DNA of 64,000 nucleotides from Mycobacterium sp. E2479 (GCF_001667925.1 NZ_LZJR01000086.1:1-64000), one strand, 5' to 3'; shown: positions 1 to 9,784, counted from the first letter of the stretch. Notes: generated by a model not told the origin, from the letters alone. Translations and numbers: made by a program.

Positions 1-67
1 GCGCCGACGGCCTCCGCGAGCTTCTGCTCCCCGACATGAACATCGTCGCTGTTCGCCGTGACGCGAA
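1..67. repeat. Direct repeat copy 1, upstream of ABC gene
   Basis: This 67-bp segment recurs at 1959-2025. The last 45 bp (23-67) are identical in both copies and the first 22 bp are mostly conserved. The copy lies just upstream of the ABC transporter start at 95, and the second copy lies between that gene's stop and the next gene. It contains an inverted repeat, GTTCGC at 51-56 and GCGAAG at 63-68, with a 6-nt spacer; the right arm has one mismatch here. The arrangement suggests either a duplicated promoter/operator or a junction duplicated when the transporter gene was inserted. Confidence 0.9.
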
Positions 68-94
68 GCCCCGGCTCCGCCACCGGTTCCACCG

Positions 95-1945
95 ATGGCC
101 CCGCCCCCGGCGGCTTACGACCAGCAAAAGGGCCCGAGTCTGATCGAGCGCATGGTGACCAGCAAGCTGCGCGCGCAGCGCCCGTCGTTCCGCACCGCGC
201 AACCCGACTCCACCCATCGCCTGCCGCTGCGGGCCGCGTCGCGCACCACGGGGATGACCGCATATCAGCTGGGCCTGAGGGCCGACGGGCACCAAATCCT
301 GTCGGACATCTCCTTCATCGCGCGTCCCGGCGCCATGACCGCGGTAACCGGACCGTCGGCCGCACGTAATTCCGCGCTGCTCACGCTGCTGGCCGGCACC
401 AGAGCACCCAGCTCCGGACGCGTCACCGTGGACGGACACGACGTCCACGCAGACCCGGAGTCCATGCGGGCCCACATCGGGTTGGTCCCCCGGGTCGATC
501 GTCTGCATCCTCAGCTCACGGTCGCGCAGACCGTGAAGTATGCCGCCGAAATCCGGCTGCCCCCGGACACCTTGCCCGAGGAACGTGACCGCGAGGTCGG
601 CCAGATTCTCGACGAACTCGAGCTGACACCGCACCAAGGCACCAGGATCCGCAAACTGGCACCCGACGTGCGCCGGTGCGTTGGCCTGGCGGTCGAGCTC
701 GTCTCCCGGCCGAGTCTGCTCGTCGTGGACGAGCCAACCGCCGGACTCGACGGGGCTCAACAACGTCAGGTGATGGCGATCCTGCGGCACCAGGCCAACA
801 TTGGCTGTGCCGTCGTGGTCGCGATCTCGGCGCGCACGTCGCTCACCGACTTGAACGCGTGCGACCAGGTCTTGGTGCTCACCGCCGCGGGCACGATGGC
901 CTACCTCGGAACGCCCTTGCAGATCGAATCCGCGATGGGCACCACCGACTGGTCGAGCGTGCTGTCACGGGTCGGCGCAGATCCCGACGGAGCCCACCGC
1001 GCCTTCCGCGCGAGGCAGCAGACGGCTGCCCCGACCACCCCTCCCGAAGTCGCTGCACCCGGTCCTCCGCAGCCCGGGCTGTCCAGGAACCGCCAGATCC
1101 GATGGGTGGCCCGACGCGAGGCTCACCTGCTTCTCGGCGATCGCGCCTACTTTGCGTTCCTGGCTATCCTGCCGTTCGTGTTGGCGGGGCTGGCGCTGCT
1201 GATTCCCGGTGATTCCGGCCTGATGAAGCCCGGTCCGGGCAGCACCAACGCCCATCAGGCCATCGAGATCCTGGCCGCCCTCAACGTCGCGGCGGTGATC
1301 ATCGGCACGGCGCTGACGATCCGCGCGCTGGTTTGCGAACACAGAATCTTTCGGCGCGAGCAGGAGGTCGGTCTGTCCGCGCCGGCCTACCTGACCGCCA
1401 AGGTCATCGTGTACGGCCTGGCCGCGGCCGTCTGGACGGCCGTCGCGGTGGCCATCGTCATCGCGGTCAAGGGCGGCCCCGGGGGAAGCTCCGTCTTGCT
1501 GCACAACGCCACGGTCGAGCTGTACGTGAGCATGGCCGTCACCGCGATCGTGTCCGCCCTCGTCGGCCTCGCGCTGTCGTCGCTGGGGAAGTCGCTGCGG
1601 GAGGTTTTGCCGCTGATGGTGCCGGTGATCCTGGCGTCCGCGCTGTTCAACGGGAGTCTGGTGCAGCTGGTGAGTGTGTGGGGCCTGCAGCAGGTCAGCT
1701 GGTTCGTCCCGGCCCAATGGGGATTCGCGGCCGCGGCGTCCACCGCGAATCTGCGCAGGGTCGACTCGCTTGCCGCCGACGCCGTGACGTGGACCCACTA
1801 CAGCGGTTGGTGGGTGTTCGACATGGGGATGCTCGTCCTGTTCGGGGTGATCGCGGCGGGGTTCACCCTCTATCGGCTGCGGTCGCCCCTCGGCGAGAGC
1901 CGCAACCCGCCGCCCGACCGCGAGCCGCAAAATCCTCAGCGCTGA
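95..1945 (+). CDS. ABC transporter, fused ATPase-permease with degenerate ATPase motifs
   Basis: The 616-residue protein has an N-terminal ABC domain (about residues 50-290) and a C-terminal ABC2-type permease with about six hydrophobic segments (about 350-600). It resembles the second half of Rv1747, the FHA-regulated ABC exporter, but has no FHA domains. The nucleotide-binding motifs are eroded: Walker A reads GPSAARNSA instead of GPSGAGKST (the lysine is lost), the Q-loop is VPRVD, the signature is LAPDVRR instead of LSGGQ, and the H-loop histidine is replaced in ISARTSL. Only Walker B (LLVVDEPTAGLD) is intact. The reading frame is otherwise clean over its whole length, so this looks like a maintained pseudo-ATPase or a recent decay product. 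The ATG at 95 was chosen as the first in frame; an ATG near 152 is an alternative. Confidence 0.85.
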   Translation: MAPPPAAYDQQKGPSLIERMVTSKLRAQRPSFRTAQPDSTHRLPLRAASRTTGMTAYQLGLRADGHQILSDISFIARPGAMTAVTGPSAARNSALLTLLAGTRAPSSGRVTVDGHDVHADPESMRAHIGLVPRVDRLHPQLTVAQTVKYAAEIRLPPDTLPEERDREVGQILDELELTPHQGTRIRKLAPDVRRCVGLAVELVSRPSLLVVDEPTAGLDGAQQRQVMAILRHQANIGCAVVVAISARTSLTDLNACDQVLVLTAAGTMAYLGTPLQIESAMGTTDWSSVLSRVGADPDGAHRAFRARQQTAAPTTPPEVAAPGPPQPGLSRNRQIRWVARREAHLLLGDRAYFAFLAILPFVLAGLALLIPGDSGLMKPGPGSTNAHQAIEILAALNVAAVIIGTALTIRALVCEHRIFRREQEVGLSAPAYLTAKVIVYGLAAAVWTAVAVAIVIAVKGGPGGSSVLLHNATVELYVSMAVTAIVSALVGLALSSLGKSLREVLPLMVPVILASALFNGSLVQLVSVWGLQQVSWFVPAQWGFAAAASTANLRRVDSLAADAVTWTHYSGWWVFDMGMLVLFGVIAAGFTLYRLRSPLGESRNPPPDREPQNPQR

Positions 1946-1958
1946 GTACCGGCGCCGG

Positions 1959-2025
1959 GCGCCGACGGCCGTCGCAAGGTTCTGCTCCCCGACATGAACA
2001 TCGTCGCTGTTCGCCGTGACGCGAA
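1959..2025. repeat. Direct repeat copy 2, upstream of acyl-CoA oxidase-like gene
   Basis: This is the second copy of the 67-bp repeat at 1-67, with 45 identical bases at its 3' end. It sits between the ABC gene stop and the leaderless promoter of the next gene. Its inverted repeat is perfect here, with 6-bp arms at 2009-2014 and 2021-2026. Confidence 0.9.
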
Positions 2026-2039
2026 CCGCCCATTACTGT
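2009..2039 (+). promoter_or_regulatory. Putative operator plus leaderless -10 promoter
   Basis: A perfect inverted repeat, GTTCGC-N6-GCGAAC (2009-2026), ends 7 bp before a TACTGT hexamer (2034-2039) that fits the mycobacterial -10 consensus TANNNT. The ATG at 2046 follows after 6 nt, so transcription would start at or next to the start codon. The inverted repeat covers the -35 position, where a repressor would block initiation. The regulator is not known; the site does not resemble the KstR motif. Confidence 0.55.
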
Positions 2040-2045
2040 CGTTTT

Positions 2046-3998
2046 ATGGCGCCTGAACCCACTACCACTGCCGAATATCTGCGCAATGCCTTGGACGGGC
2101 GTTGGCGCGACGTCAGAAACCGGATGCGAGACACCCTCACCGAGGACCTGTTCCGCCCGCACTACACACCGAACACCGTGATCGCCCGCACCAAAGTGGC
2201 GGAGCAAATGAGAATTATGGCGGCGTTCGGCGCGGCTGCCGACAGTTTCAAGAAAGAACACGGCGGCACGGGCGACGTCGGTGCGGCGATCACGATGATC
2301 GAGATGCTGGCGATGTCGGATCTGTCGCTGATGGTGAAGGCCGGCGTGCAGTGGGGCCTGTTCGGCGGGGCGGTGGAGAACCTGGGGACAGAGCGCCATC
2401 ACGAGCTCTACGTGCCCAAGATCATCAGTCTGGATCTGCGGGGTTGTTTCGCGATGACCGAGACCGGACATGGCAGCGACGTGCAGTCGCTAGAGACCAC
2501 CGCGACCTACGACGCTGAGACGCAAGAGTTCGTCATCGACTCCCCCACCCCGTCAGCCCGTAAGGACTACATCGGCGGCGCCGCCGAAACCGCAACCATG
2601 GCAGCGGTTTTCGCGCAGCTGATCACAACCGAGGACGGCAAGCCGGTCAATCACGGTGTGCACTGCGTGCTGGTCCCGATCCGGGACGAGGACGGCAATG
2701 ACCTGCCCGGGGTCACCACGTCGGACTGCGAATACAAGGGCGGACTGCCCGGCGTCGACAACGGGCGCATCGTGTTCGACCATGTCCGCGTCCCGCGGGT
2801 AAACCTGCTCAACAAATACGGTGACGTCGCGGCAGACGGCACGTACAGTTCGCCGATCGACAACCCGAACCGCCGGTTCTTCACCATGCTGGGCACCCTG
2901 GTCCGCGGCCGGATCACGGTGGGCGGCAGCGCGGGCGCCGCCGCCCGCGTGGCGCTGGATATCGCCACCCGGTATGCGTTGCAGCGCAGGCAGTTCACCG
3001 CACCTGGTGACGACTCCGAAGTGCTGATCATGGACTACCTGGTGCACCAGCGCCGACTGTTTCCGTTGATCGCGAAGTCCTACGCACTGCAGTTCGCGCA
3101 GAACGAATTGGTGGGCAAGTGTCACGACGTGCAGAGCGCTGACGCGCCCGACGCCGACGAGCAACGCGAACTCGAAGCGCGTGCCGCCGGGCTGAAGGCG
3201 GCCAACACCTGGCATGCGAGTCGGGCGATTCAGGAGTCCCGCGAGGCGTGTGGCGGCGCGGGTTACATGGCCGAGAACAGGCTGATCGGGCTTCGGGGCG
3301 ACACAGACGTTTTCACCACCTTCGAGGGCGACAACCATGTGCTGACCCAATTGGTGGCCAAGGAACTGCTCACGGCCTACGCCGACGACATCAAAAGCAT
3401 GAGTCCGGTCGAATGGGTGCGCTTCGCCGCCAGTACCGTGGGTGAACGCGTCGTCAAACGCACTGCGGCAGAGGCGATTATCCAAACGATCGTTGACGCC
3501 CGGCAAGACAGCGAGGAAGAGGGCAGCCTCTTCAACCGCGGCACGCAGATCACGATGTTCGAGGACCGCGAGGAGTATCTGCTGGCATCGGTGGCCCGTC
3601 GCCTGCAGGCCAAATCCAAAGAGATGTCGGCATTCGACGCGTTCAACTCGGTGCAGGACCACGTTTTGCACGCAGCCAGCGCGCACATCGATCGAGTCAT
3701 CCTCGAGGCGTTCGTCGCCGGGATCGACGCGTGCCCTGACGAGCAGGCCCGCGAACTGCTGGGCATCTTGTGCGACCTTTACGCGCTATCAGTCATCGAG
3801 GTCGACAAGGCCTGGTACATCGAGCACCGCTATCTGTCCACCGAACGCGCCAAGGCGGTCACCCGGGGGATCAACGACCGATGTCGCGCGCTGCGCCCGC
3901 ATGCCGAGACGCTGGTCGACGGCTTCGGCATCCCGGAACGGCTCCGTTACGTCGAAATGCTGCACCCGGAAAACCTGTCCGAGGCCGTCACCAGCTGA
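2046..3998 (+). CDS. Acyl-CoA oxidase / acyl-CoA dehydrogenase-type flavoenzyme
   Basis: The 650-residue protein belongs to the acyl-CoA dehydrogenase/oxidase superfamily and is predicted to oxidise a fatty acyl-CoA to the 2-enoyl-CoA using FAD. The middle domain has the typical CFAMTETGHGSDV segment (about residue 140) that contacts FAD and substrate. The domain after it has RRQF, and a C-terminal region contains CGGAGYMAENRL and a TFEGDN motif as in ACOX-type enzymes. The length (about 650 residues, with an additional C-terminal helical domain) fits peroxisomal-type acyl-CoA oxidases better than the roughly 380-residue dehydrogenases. An upstream in-frame GTG at 2016 lies inside the repeat and is rejected in favour of the ATG at 2046 that abuts a -10 box. 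Substrate chain length cannot be read from the sequence. Confidence 0.88.
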   Translation: MAPEPTTTAEYLRNALDGRWRDVRNRMRDTLTEDLFRPHYTPNTVIARTKVAEQMRIMAAFGAAADSFKKEHGGTGDVGAAITMIEMLAMSDLSLMVKAGVQWGLFGGAVENLGTERHHELYVPKIISLDLRGCFAMTETGHGSDVQSLETTATYDAETQEFVIDSPTPSARKDYIGGAAETATMAAVFAQLITTEDGKPVNHGVHCVLVPIRDEDGNDLPGVTTSDCEYKGGLPGVDNGRIVFDHVRVPRVNLLNKYGDVAADGTYSSPIDNPNRRFFTMLGTLVRGRITVGGSAGAAARVALDIATRYALQRRQFTAPGDDSEVLIMDYLVHQRRLFPLIAKSYALQFAQNELVGKCHDVQSADAPDADEQRELEARAAGLKAANTWHASRAIQESREACGGAGYMAENRLIGLRGDTDVFTTFEGDNHVLTQLVAKELLTAYADDIKSMSPVEWVRFAASTVGERVVKRTAAEAIIQTIVDARQDSEEEGSLFNRGTQITMFEDREEYLLASVARRLQAKSKEMSAFDAFNSVQDHVLHAASAHIDRVILEAFVAGIDACPDEQARELLGILCDLYALSVIEVDKAWYIEHRYLSTERAKAVTRGINDRCRALRPHAETLVDGFGIPERLRYVEMLHPENLSEAVTS

Positions 3999-4052
3999 CG
4001 GGCCGCTCAGCGGTCGTCAAGCCACCACGCGCCCGGCGCCTGGGCCAAAACA

Positions 4053-4535
4053 CTATTGGTTCGGCACCTTGCCGAGGGTTTGCAGCTTGCCGTCTGGGCC
4101 GATCCGGAACTTGACCGTCCCGATCCCGGTGGGACAACACAGCTGATCGTTTCCCTTCTGCCATTGGTATTGAACGGTCACGGTGTCATCCGAGGGCGGC
4201 AGCACGGTGATGTACGGCTTCGGGTTCGAGGTGGGGCTACCGAGCGGCGTGTTGTGGTCGAAGAAGATCAGTTGTTGCGGGGTCGATTCGCTGGCGATCG
4301 TCGGGACGATCTGCACCCAGTACAACCGGCAGTTTCGCGTGTGGCCCCTGCCCATCTCGACCCAGATGGTGCCGGGGATGGTGATCGGAACCGCGGTGAT
4401 GGCCCGGCGCACGGTGTCGCCCGTGGGTCCATCGGAGTCCTTGCAGGTGTCGGGCCGGGCCGGTGGTGGCGCGGCGGGCTTCCAGCCGCAACCGGAGGCC
4501 AGCAAAATCAGAACGATCACAATGAGCTGACGCAC
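4053..4535 (-). CDS. lppP: LppP/LprE-family lipoprotein
   Basis: A 160-residue exported lipoprotein. The N-terminus is a short hydrophobic signal ending in a lipobox, LASGC, with the lipidated cysteine at residue 16. The body matches the LppP/LprE family: GDTVRRAI, CRLYWVQI, QQLIFFDHNTPLG and CCPTGIGTVKFRIG are recognisable. In M. tuberculosis lppP is Rv2330c and lies in the same neighbourhood as cysK1 and dnaG, which supports orthology. The molecular function is unknown; family members are surface lipoproteins. It is transcribed convergently toward the acyl-CoA oxidase-like gene, with 54 bp between the two stops. Confidence 0.88.
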   Translation of the reverse strand: MRQLIVIVLILLASGCGWKPAAPPPARPDTCKDSDGPTGDTVRRAITAVPITIPGTIWVEMGRGHTRNCRLYWVQIVPTIASESTPQQLIFFDHNTPLGSPTSNPKPYITVLPPSDDTVTVQYQWQKGNDQLCCPTGIGTVKFRIGPDGKLQTLGKVPNQ

Positions 4536-4834
4536 GCGGTGAGCTTAGCGAAGACTGTGAATGTCCCATCGGTTTGGTCAAAAACCCTGTTCTGAGCAGC
4601 GTTTCGACGGGCATGCTGAGTAGCCTCGAGCGGGACAGACGGTCAACGATGACCTGCGCTAACGCGATCCTTAGCCGTGTGTACCCCCGGCGAATTCACA
4701 CCGGCGCGTTGGCGGTTGAGAGAAAGAAGTAAACCGGGGGAAATTCCGGGCAGCGATGCCGAAACATGCCTGCCCCACAATGAACTCACCCGATGCGGAG
4801 CTAACCCGTAGGCACTTGACGGAGGGACGTGAGC
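4536..4834 (+). other. Intergenic leader upstream of nasN with possible structured RNA
   Basis: This divergent gap of about 300 bp carries no gene. It contains two exactly complementary heptamers, CCCCCGG (4684-4690) and CCGGGGG (4734-4740). They could close a stem around a 43-nt segment that itself holds ACCG/CGGT arms (4700-4703 and 4713-4716). A strong Shine-Dalgarno GGAGGG lies at 4821-4826. The leader could be a regulatory RNA for nitrate assimilation or simply GC-rich sequence; no known riboswitch class is recognised. Confidence 0.35.
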
Positions 4835-7800
4835 GTGGCCAGGGAGTCCATGGCGCGTGAGAACGCCGTGAACACCATGTGCGCTTACTGCGGCGTCGGT
4901 TGCGGCATGGTGTTGCAGATCACAACGGATCCGCGAACAGGCCGCGATCACGTCGCCAAGTCGGTTGGGAGCAAGGAACATCCGGCCAACTTCGGGCGGT
5001 TGTGCACCAAGGGCACCACCACCGCGGACATGCTGAAAGCGCCCGGCCGGATGGCCTCAGCGCATGTGCGGGCCGACCGCAGCGAACCACTCGAGCCCAT
5101 TGACATGGACCGGGCGATCACCCAGTGCGCGAAGCGGTTACGCGCAATCGTCGATGAGCACGGCGCGGACTCCTTCGCTATGTACGTGTCCGGGCAGATG
5201 TCCATCGAAGCGCAGTACCTGGCGAACAAGCTGACCAAAGGCTTCATCGGCACCAACCAGATCGAGTCGAACTCGCGGCTGTGCATGGCCAGCGCGGGCT
5301 CTGGATACAAGCTCTCGCTGGGTGCGGACGGACCGCCCGGGTCGTACCAGGACTTCGAACGTGCCGACGTCTTTTTCGTCATCGGCGCCAACATGGCCGA
5401 CTGCCACCCGATCCTGTTCTTGCGCATGATGGACCGGATCAAGGCGGGCGCGAAGCTGATCGTCGTCGACCCGCGCCGCACCGCGACCGCCGACAAGGCC
5501 GATCTTTTCCTGCAGATCGCTCCGGGAGCCGATCTGGCACTGCTCAACGGACTGCTGCATCTGATCGTCGAGAACGGCCACATCGACGCAGATTTCATCG
5601 CCGAATTCACCGAGGGCTGGGAGGTGATGGCCAGTTTCCTGGAGCAGTACACGCCCGACATGGTCAGCGCGGTGACCGGCATACCCGAACAGGACATCCG
5701 CAAAGCGGCTCAAATGATCGGTGAAGCGGAGAATTTCATCAGCTGCTGGACGATGGGCCTCAACCAGAGCACGCACGGCACCTGGAACACCAACGCCATC
5801 TGCAACCTGCACCTGGCTACCGGCGCCATCTGCAAGCCAGGAAGCGGGCCCTTCTCGCTCACCGGCCAACCCAACGCGATGGGCGGTCGCGAGATGGGTT
5901 ACATGGGCCCGGGTTTGCCGGGTCAGCGTTCGGTGACATCGGACGACGATCGCGAGTTCGTCGAAAACCTATGGGGCATTCCCCACGGAACGCTGCGCAC
6001 CCAGGTCGGCAGCGGCACCATCGACATGTTCTCCCGAATGGCCGACGGGAAGATCAAGGCGTGCTGGATCATCTGCACCAATCCCGTTGCCTCAGTGGCC
6101 AATCGAAAAACGGTACTGGCCGCACTGGAAAGCACCGAATTGGTGATCGCGCAGGACGCGTTCTTCGAGACCGAGACCAACGAATACGCCGACGTGTTGT
6201 TGCCGGCCGCCCTGTGGACGGAATCCGAAGGGGTCATGGTCAATTCCGAGCGCAACATGACCTTGTTCCAGCCGGCGATGCGGGCGCCCGGCCACGCTCT
6301 GCCCGACTGGCAGATCATCGCCCGGATCGCCTGCGAGATGGGATTTTCGGGGGCGTTCAGCTACGAATCCGCCGAGGAGGTCTTCGAGGAGATCAAGCGG
6401 TTCTCCAACCCGAAGACGGGCTATGACCTACGCGGCGCCAGCTATGAGCGACTGCGTAAGGGTCCGCTGCAGTGGCCGTGCGCTCCCGAAACCGAAGGCG
6501 ACCGCAACCCAATGCGTTATGTCAACGACGGTGTCAGCCAGACGCAGTTGGTCCGCGCCGATGGCAGCGTGCCGCGGTTGGCCTTCCCGACGCCAACTGG
6601 TCGTGCGGTGTTCTTCGCCCGTCCGCACCTGCTGCCCGAGGAAATGCCCGACGACGACTACCCCTTCCTGCTCAACACCGGCCGCCTGCCGCACCAATGG
6701 CACACCATGACCAAGACCGGCAAGGTGGCGAAACTCAATAAACTCAATTCCGGACCGTTCGTCGAGGTCCACCCCGACGACGCCGCCCGCCTCCAGATCA
6801 TCGACGGCGATCAGATCGAAATCGCCTCCCGCCGAGGGCGTGCCGTGCTGCCGGCCGTCATCAGCGACCGGGTGCGGCCCGCCAACTGCTTCGCCCCCTT
6901 CCACTGGAACGACGCCTTCGGCGAATATCTGTCGATCAACGCCGTCACCAACGATGCGGTCGACCCGATCTCGAACCAACCCGAATTCAAGGCGTGCGCC
7001 GTCACGTTGACAAAGGTCGCCGTCTCGCAACCTGTCTCGGGCACCGAAGCGCCGGCACCGCGCGACACACTACCACCCGCGCCCACGGAGGTACGAGAAA
7101 TCAGCGTGTCACAAGTCGACGCCCTGGCCGAATTGCTGGGTGTGGCAACGCAACCCAAGCCGGAATTCAACGAGCTCGGTCGCTCGTATCTTGCCGGTAT
7201 GCTGTCGGGGCTTCGCTCGGACGCGGGTCGGCGTGCCGGTGGGGTGCCCACTTTGCCGCTGAGCGCGCCGTTCGATTCCAGCACCCGGCTCTGGGTGGAT
7301 GGCCTGCTGGCGGGGTTGTTCTCGCGCATCGACGGACCGGAGCCAGGGGCGCCGCCAGAGGGGGCCCGGTCGAACTCGCCGACCGCCCAGCAACCGCCCG
7401 CCGTGACCGCCGGCGCCAAACCCGCGGCCGAGCGCGCTCCCATCGTGGTGCTGTGGGCATCGCAGACCGGGAATGCCGAGGAACTCGCCGCCGAGATCGC
7501 GGCGCGGTTGGGCACCGCGGAGCTTCCCGTCGTGCTGCACAGCATGGATGACTTTCCGCAGGCCGAGTTGGCGACGACGCGGGAGCTGTTGCTCGTCACC
7601 AGCACCACCGGTGACGGCGAAGCGCCCGACAACGGCGCCGGCCTCTGGCGGGTGCTGACATCCGACAGCGCGCCGCGACTCACCGGCACCCGCTACGCGG
7701 TACTCGCGCTCGGTGATTCCAACTATGACGATTTCTGCGGTCACGGACGCAAGTTGGACGCGCGCCTCGCCGAGCTGGGAGCGGTGCGCATCGCCGACCG

Positions 7801-9088
7801 GGTGGATTGCGAACCCGACTACGACGACACCGCCGCGAAGTGGTTGAGCGACATCATCGAAGCCCTGACCCGGACGCCGACCTCCGTCGGCGGAGACGGT
7901 GCTACGCCGACGCCGGCCCGCGCTTCCGCGGTTGTGGCGCCATCCCGCCCGAGCACGCCCGCCGCCAGCACCTACAACAAGAAGCGCCCGCTGGTCACGG
8001 GCATGATGCGCAACACCGTGCTGAGCCAGCCGCAATCGACAAAAGACGTGCGCCACTTGGTTTTCGACATGCCGGAGGAATCCGTGACCTATGCGGCCGG
8101 TGACGCGCTGGGCGTGTGGCCGCGCAATAGCGACGAGTTGGTCGACCAATGGCTGTCGGTCACCGGACTGAATGGGCAGACCCCGGTCGAGGTCGGCGAG
8201 CACGGTCTGATGTCGTTGCGTTCCGCGATCACCGAGCGAATCGAGATCGCCCATATCAGCCGGGACCTGGTGCGGTTCGTGCAAGAGCGCACCGCTGACT
8301 CAACACTCGCGGAGCTGTTGAAACCGGAAAACAAGCGCGCACTGTCGGAGTGGGCGTGGGGACGCCAGTCCATCGACCTGCTGTCGAAGCTGCCGGTCTC
8401 CGCGTCGGCCCACGAGTGGCTGCGGGTCCTCAAACGCCTTCAGCCGCGGCTGTACTCGATTTCGTCCAGCCCGAAAGCTTTCCCGGGAGAGGTTCACCTG
8501 ACGGTCTCCCCGGTGCGGTTCAACTTCCAGGGCGTGCCGCGCCGCGGGGTGTGTTCGACCTACTTGGCCGACCGCTCACCCGGCGACCGAGTGGCCGTCT
8601 ATCTGCAGCCGTCGAGCAACTTCCGGCCTCCGAGTGAGTCGGACACGCCGATGATCATGATCGGTCCCGGGACCGGCATCGCGCCCTTCCGCGGTTTTCT
8701 GCAGGAACGACGGGCGCTCGGCCACACCGGACCCAACTGGCTGTTCTTCGGTGAGCAGCACGCCGCCACCGACTTCTATTACCGCGACGAACTCGAGCAG
8801 ATGCGTGATGACGGGTTCCTCACCGAGTTGGACCTGGCGTTCTCACGCGACCAGCAGCAAAAGGTCTATGTGCAGCACCTGATGCGCAAGCGTGGAGCCC
8901 AGCTGTGGAGCTGGCTGCAGGACGGCGCCCAGCTGTACGTCTGCGGCACCGCCGATCCCATGGCCAAGGACGTGGACCGGACGCTCTGCGAGATCGCCGC
9001 CGAATTCGGCAACCTGGACCCGGACGCAGCAAAGGACTACGTCCGATCCCTGAGCGCCGACAAGCGCTACCACCGCGACGTCTACTAG
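4835..9088 (+). CDS. nasN: Single-chain assimilatory nitrate reductase with diflavin reductase domain (NasN type)
   Basis: About 1417 residues, reducing nitrate to nitrite with NAD(P)H in the cytoplasm. The N-terminus binds a [4Fe-4S] cluster (CAYCGVGC and RLCTKG). The molybdopterin-guanine dinucleotide oxidoreductase part follows, with the likely Mo-ligand cysteine in SRLCMASAG near residue 150, and runs to about residue 730. After a Pro/Ala-rich linker come a flavodoxin domain ([11 protein letters not shown], about 870), an FAD-binding domain (RLYSISSSP, about 1205) and an NADPH-binding domain ([11 protein letters not shown], about 1275; [13 protein letters not shown], about 1370). This layout matches NasN described in M. 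smegmatis and differs from two-subunit NasA/NasC enzymes. The GTG at 4835 is preferred because it is 8 nt from GGAGGG; the GTG at 4829 is only 2 nt away. No nirBD, narK or regulator gene adjoins it. Confidence 0.93.
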   Translation: MARESMARENAVNTMCAYCGVGCGMVLQITTDPRTGRDHVAKSVGSKEHPANFGRLCTKGTTTADMLKAPGRMASAHVRADRSEPLEPIDMDRAITQCAKRLRAIVDEHGADSFAMYVSGQMSIEAQYLANKLTKGFIGTNQIESNSRLCMASAGSGYKLSLGADGPPGSYQDFERADVFFVIGANMADCHPILFLRMMDRIKAGAKLIVVDPRRTATADKADLFLQIAPGADLALLNGLLHLIVENGHIDADFIAEFTEGWEVMASFLEQYTPDMVSAVTGIPEQDIRKAAQMIGEAENFISCWTMGLNQSTHGTWNTNAICNLHLATGAICKPGSGPFSLTGQPNAMGGREMGYMGPGLPGQRSVTSDDDREFVENLWGIPHGTLRTQVGSGTIDMFSRMADGKIKACWIICTNPVASVANRKTVLAALESTELVIAQDAFFETETNEYADVLLPAALWTESEGVMVNSERNMTLFQPAMRAPGHALPDWQIIARIACEMGFSGAFSYESAEEVFEEIKRFSNPKTGYDLRGASYERLRKGPLQWPCAPETEGDRNPMRYVNDGVSQTQLVRADGSVPRLAFPTPTGRAVFFARPHLLPEEMPDDDYPFLLNTGRLPHQWHTMTKTGKVAKLNKLNSGPFVEVHPDDAARLQIIDGDQIEIASRRGRAVLPAVISDRVRPANCFAPFHWNDAFGEYLSINAVTNDAVDPISNQPEFKACAVTLTKVAVSQPVSGTEAPAPRDTLPPAPTEVREISVSQVDALAELLGVATQPKPEFNELGRSYLAGMLSGLRSDAGRRAGGVPTLPLSAPFDSSTRLWVDGLLAGLFSRIDGPEPGAPPEGARSNSPTAQQPPAVTAGAKPAAERAPIVVLWASQTGNAEELAAEIAARLGTAELPVVLHSMDDFPQAELATTRELLLVTSTTGDGEAPDNGAGLWRVLTSDSAPRLTGTRYAVLALGDSNYDDFCGHGRKLDARLAELGAVRIADRVDCEPDYDDTAAKWLSDIIEALTRTPTSVGGDGATPTPARASAVVAPSRPSTPAASTYNKKRPLVTGMMRNTVLSQPQSTKDVRHLVFDMPEESVTYAAGDALGVWPRNSDELVDQWLSVTGLNGQTPVEVGEHGLMSLRSAITERIEIAHISRDLVRFVQERTADSTLAELLKPENKRALSEWAWGRQSIDLLSKLPVSASAHEWLRVLKRLQPRLYSISSSPKAFPGEVHLTVSPVRFNFQGVPRRGVCSTYLADRSPGDRVAVYLQPSSNFRPPSESDTPMIMIGPGTGIAPFRGFLQERRALGHTGPNWLFFGEQHAATDFYYRDELEQMRDDGFLTELDLAFSRDQQQKVYVQHLMRKRGAQLWSWLQDGAQLYVCGTADPMAKDVDRTLCEIAAEFGNLDPDAAKDYVRSLSADKRYHRDVY

Positions 9089-9207
9089 CGTCGATCGGCC
9101 ATTGCCGCCCCAAGCCGTAACACAGCGGAAACATCGCACACCCGCCGCCGAAACTTCCGCGTCGCACGATTGGCCTCATAAGGTCGCGCGCCTGAAGGAG
9201 TGACGAC

Positions 9208-9492
9208 ATGGTGGCTCGGGAGTGTGATGGACCCGATCGGGTCTTGAAGAACGGCTGCCCGCTGCAATGCCGGCTGCGATCCGCCGGCATGGCCGATGAA
9301 TCCATCAGTGACCAGTGCGACTGGGCAGGGTTGCCGGTGAACCTGGATTTTGCGTTCTCGCGAGATCAACGCGACAAGGTTTACACGCAGCACCTGATGC
9401 GCAGGCGCGGCACGCGGTTCGGGCCATGGCGACGGGGTGGCCATGTCTGCGTCTGTGAGATCGCCGGGGACGAATCGCTCACCAGCGGCTAG
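9208..9492 (+). pseudogene. Relic of a diflavin-reductase C-terminus
   Basis: This 94-codon frame lies 120 bp after nasN. Its middle (about residues 43-75, LDFAFSRDQRDKVYTQHLMRRRG) closely matches the NADPH-domain tail of the preceding enzyme ([23 protein letters not shown]), followed by a weaker match over HVCVCEIAG. The first 40 residues and the end show no similarity and the NADPH site is incomplete. It is probably the remnant of a partial tandem duplication. A good Shine-Dalgarno, AAGGAG (9195-9200), sits 7 nt before the ATG, so the frame could still be translated as a small cysteine-containing protein (six Cys in 94 residues). Function is unlikely but not excluded. Confidence 0.7.
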
Positions 9493-9784
9493 CGACGCTG
9501 CTCGGATTCAACGGCGCGACTTTGCCTCGCAACGCGGCCGACGCAAAAAATCACCGAGGTTGAAATCCCCTGACGCTTCCACGCCGTAGCTTTTGCGGGC
9601 GTTGAGCTGCGCTGACCCGCCCACTGACCCGGCTCACACGTGCTCCGGCCGCGGTTGGCGCCCGCTCGACGGATGGCCAGTAATCCGCGTTCCGGGTACT
9701 AAAAAACATGCCGATTGCCATGAGCCGAAGACCCGCGCAAGCCTCCGCCACGCCGACGCCTGCCGATCAAGAGGTTTGAAAAGC
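9493..9784. other. Intergenic region before the persulfide dioxygenase-like gene
   Basis: This stretch of 292 bp has no supported gene. The frame of the downstream gene is open back to 9593, but that extension lacks family similarity. A purine-rich AGAGG segment lies 10-14 nt before the ATG at 9785. No convincing promoter or operator was recognised. Confidence 0.4.

Noticed and set aside
965..1930. A 321-codon minus-strand frame opposite the ABC permease
   Set aside because: Low-complexity Arg/His/Gly composition; the plus strand carries the clear permease.
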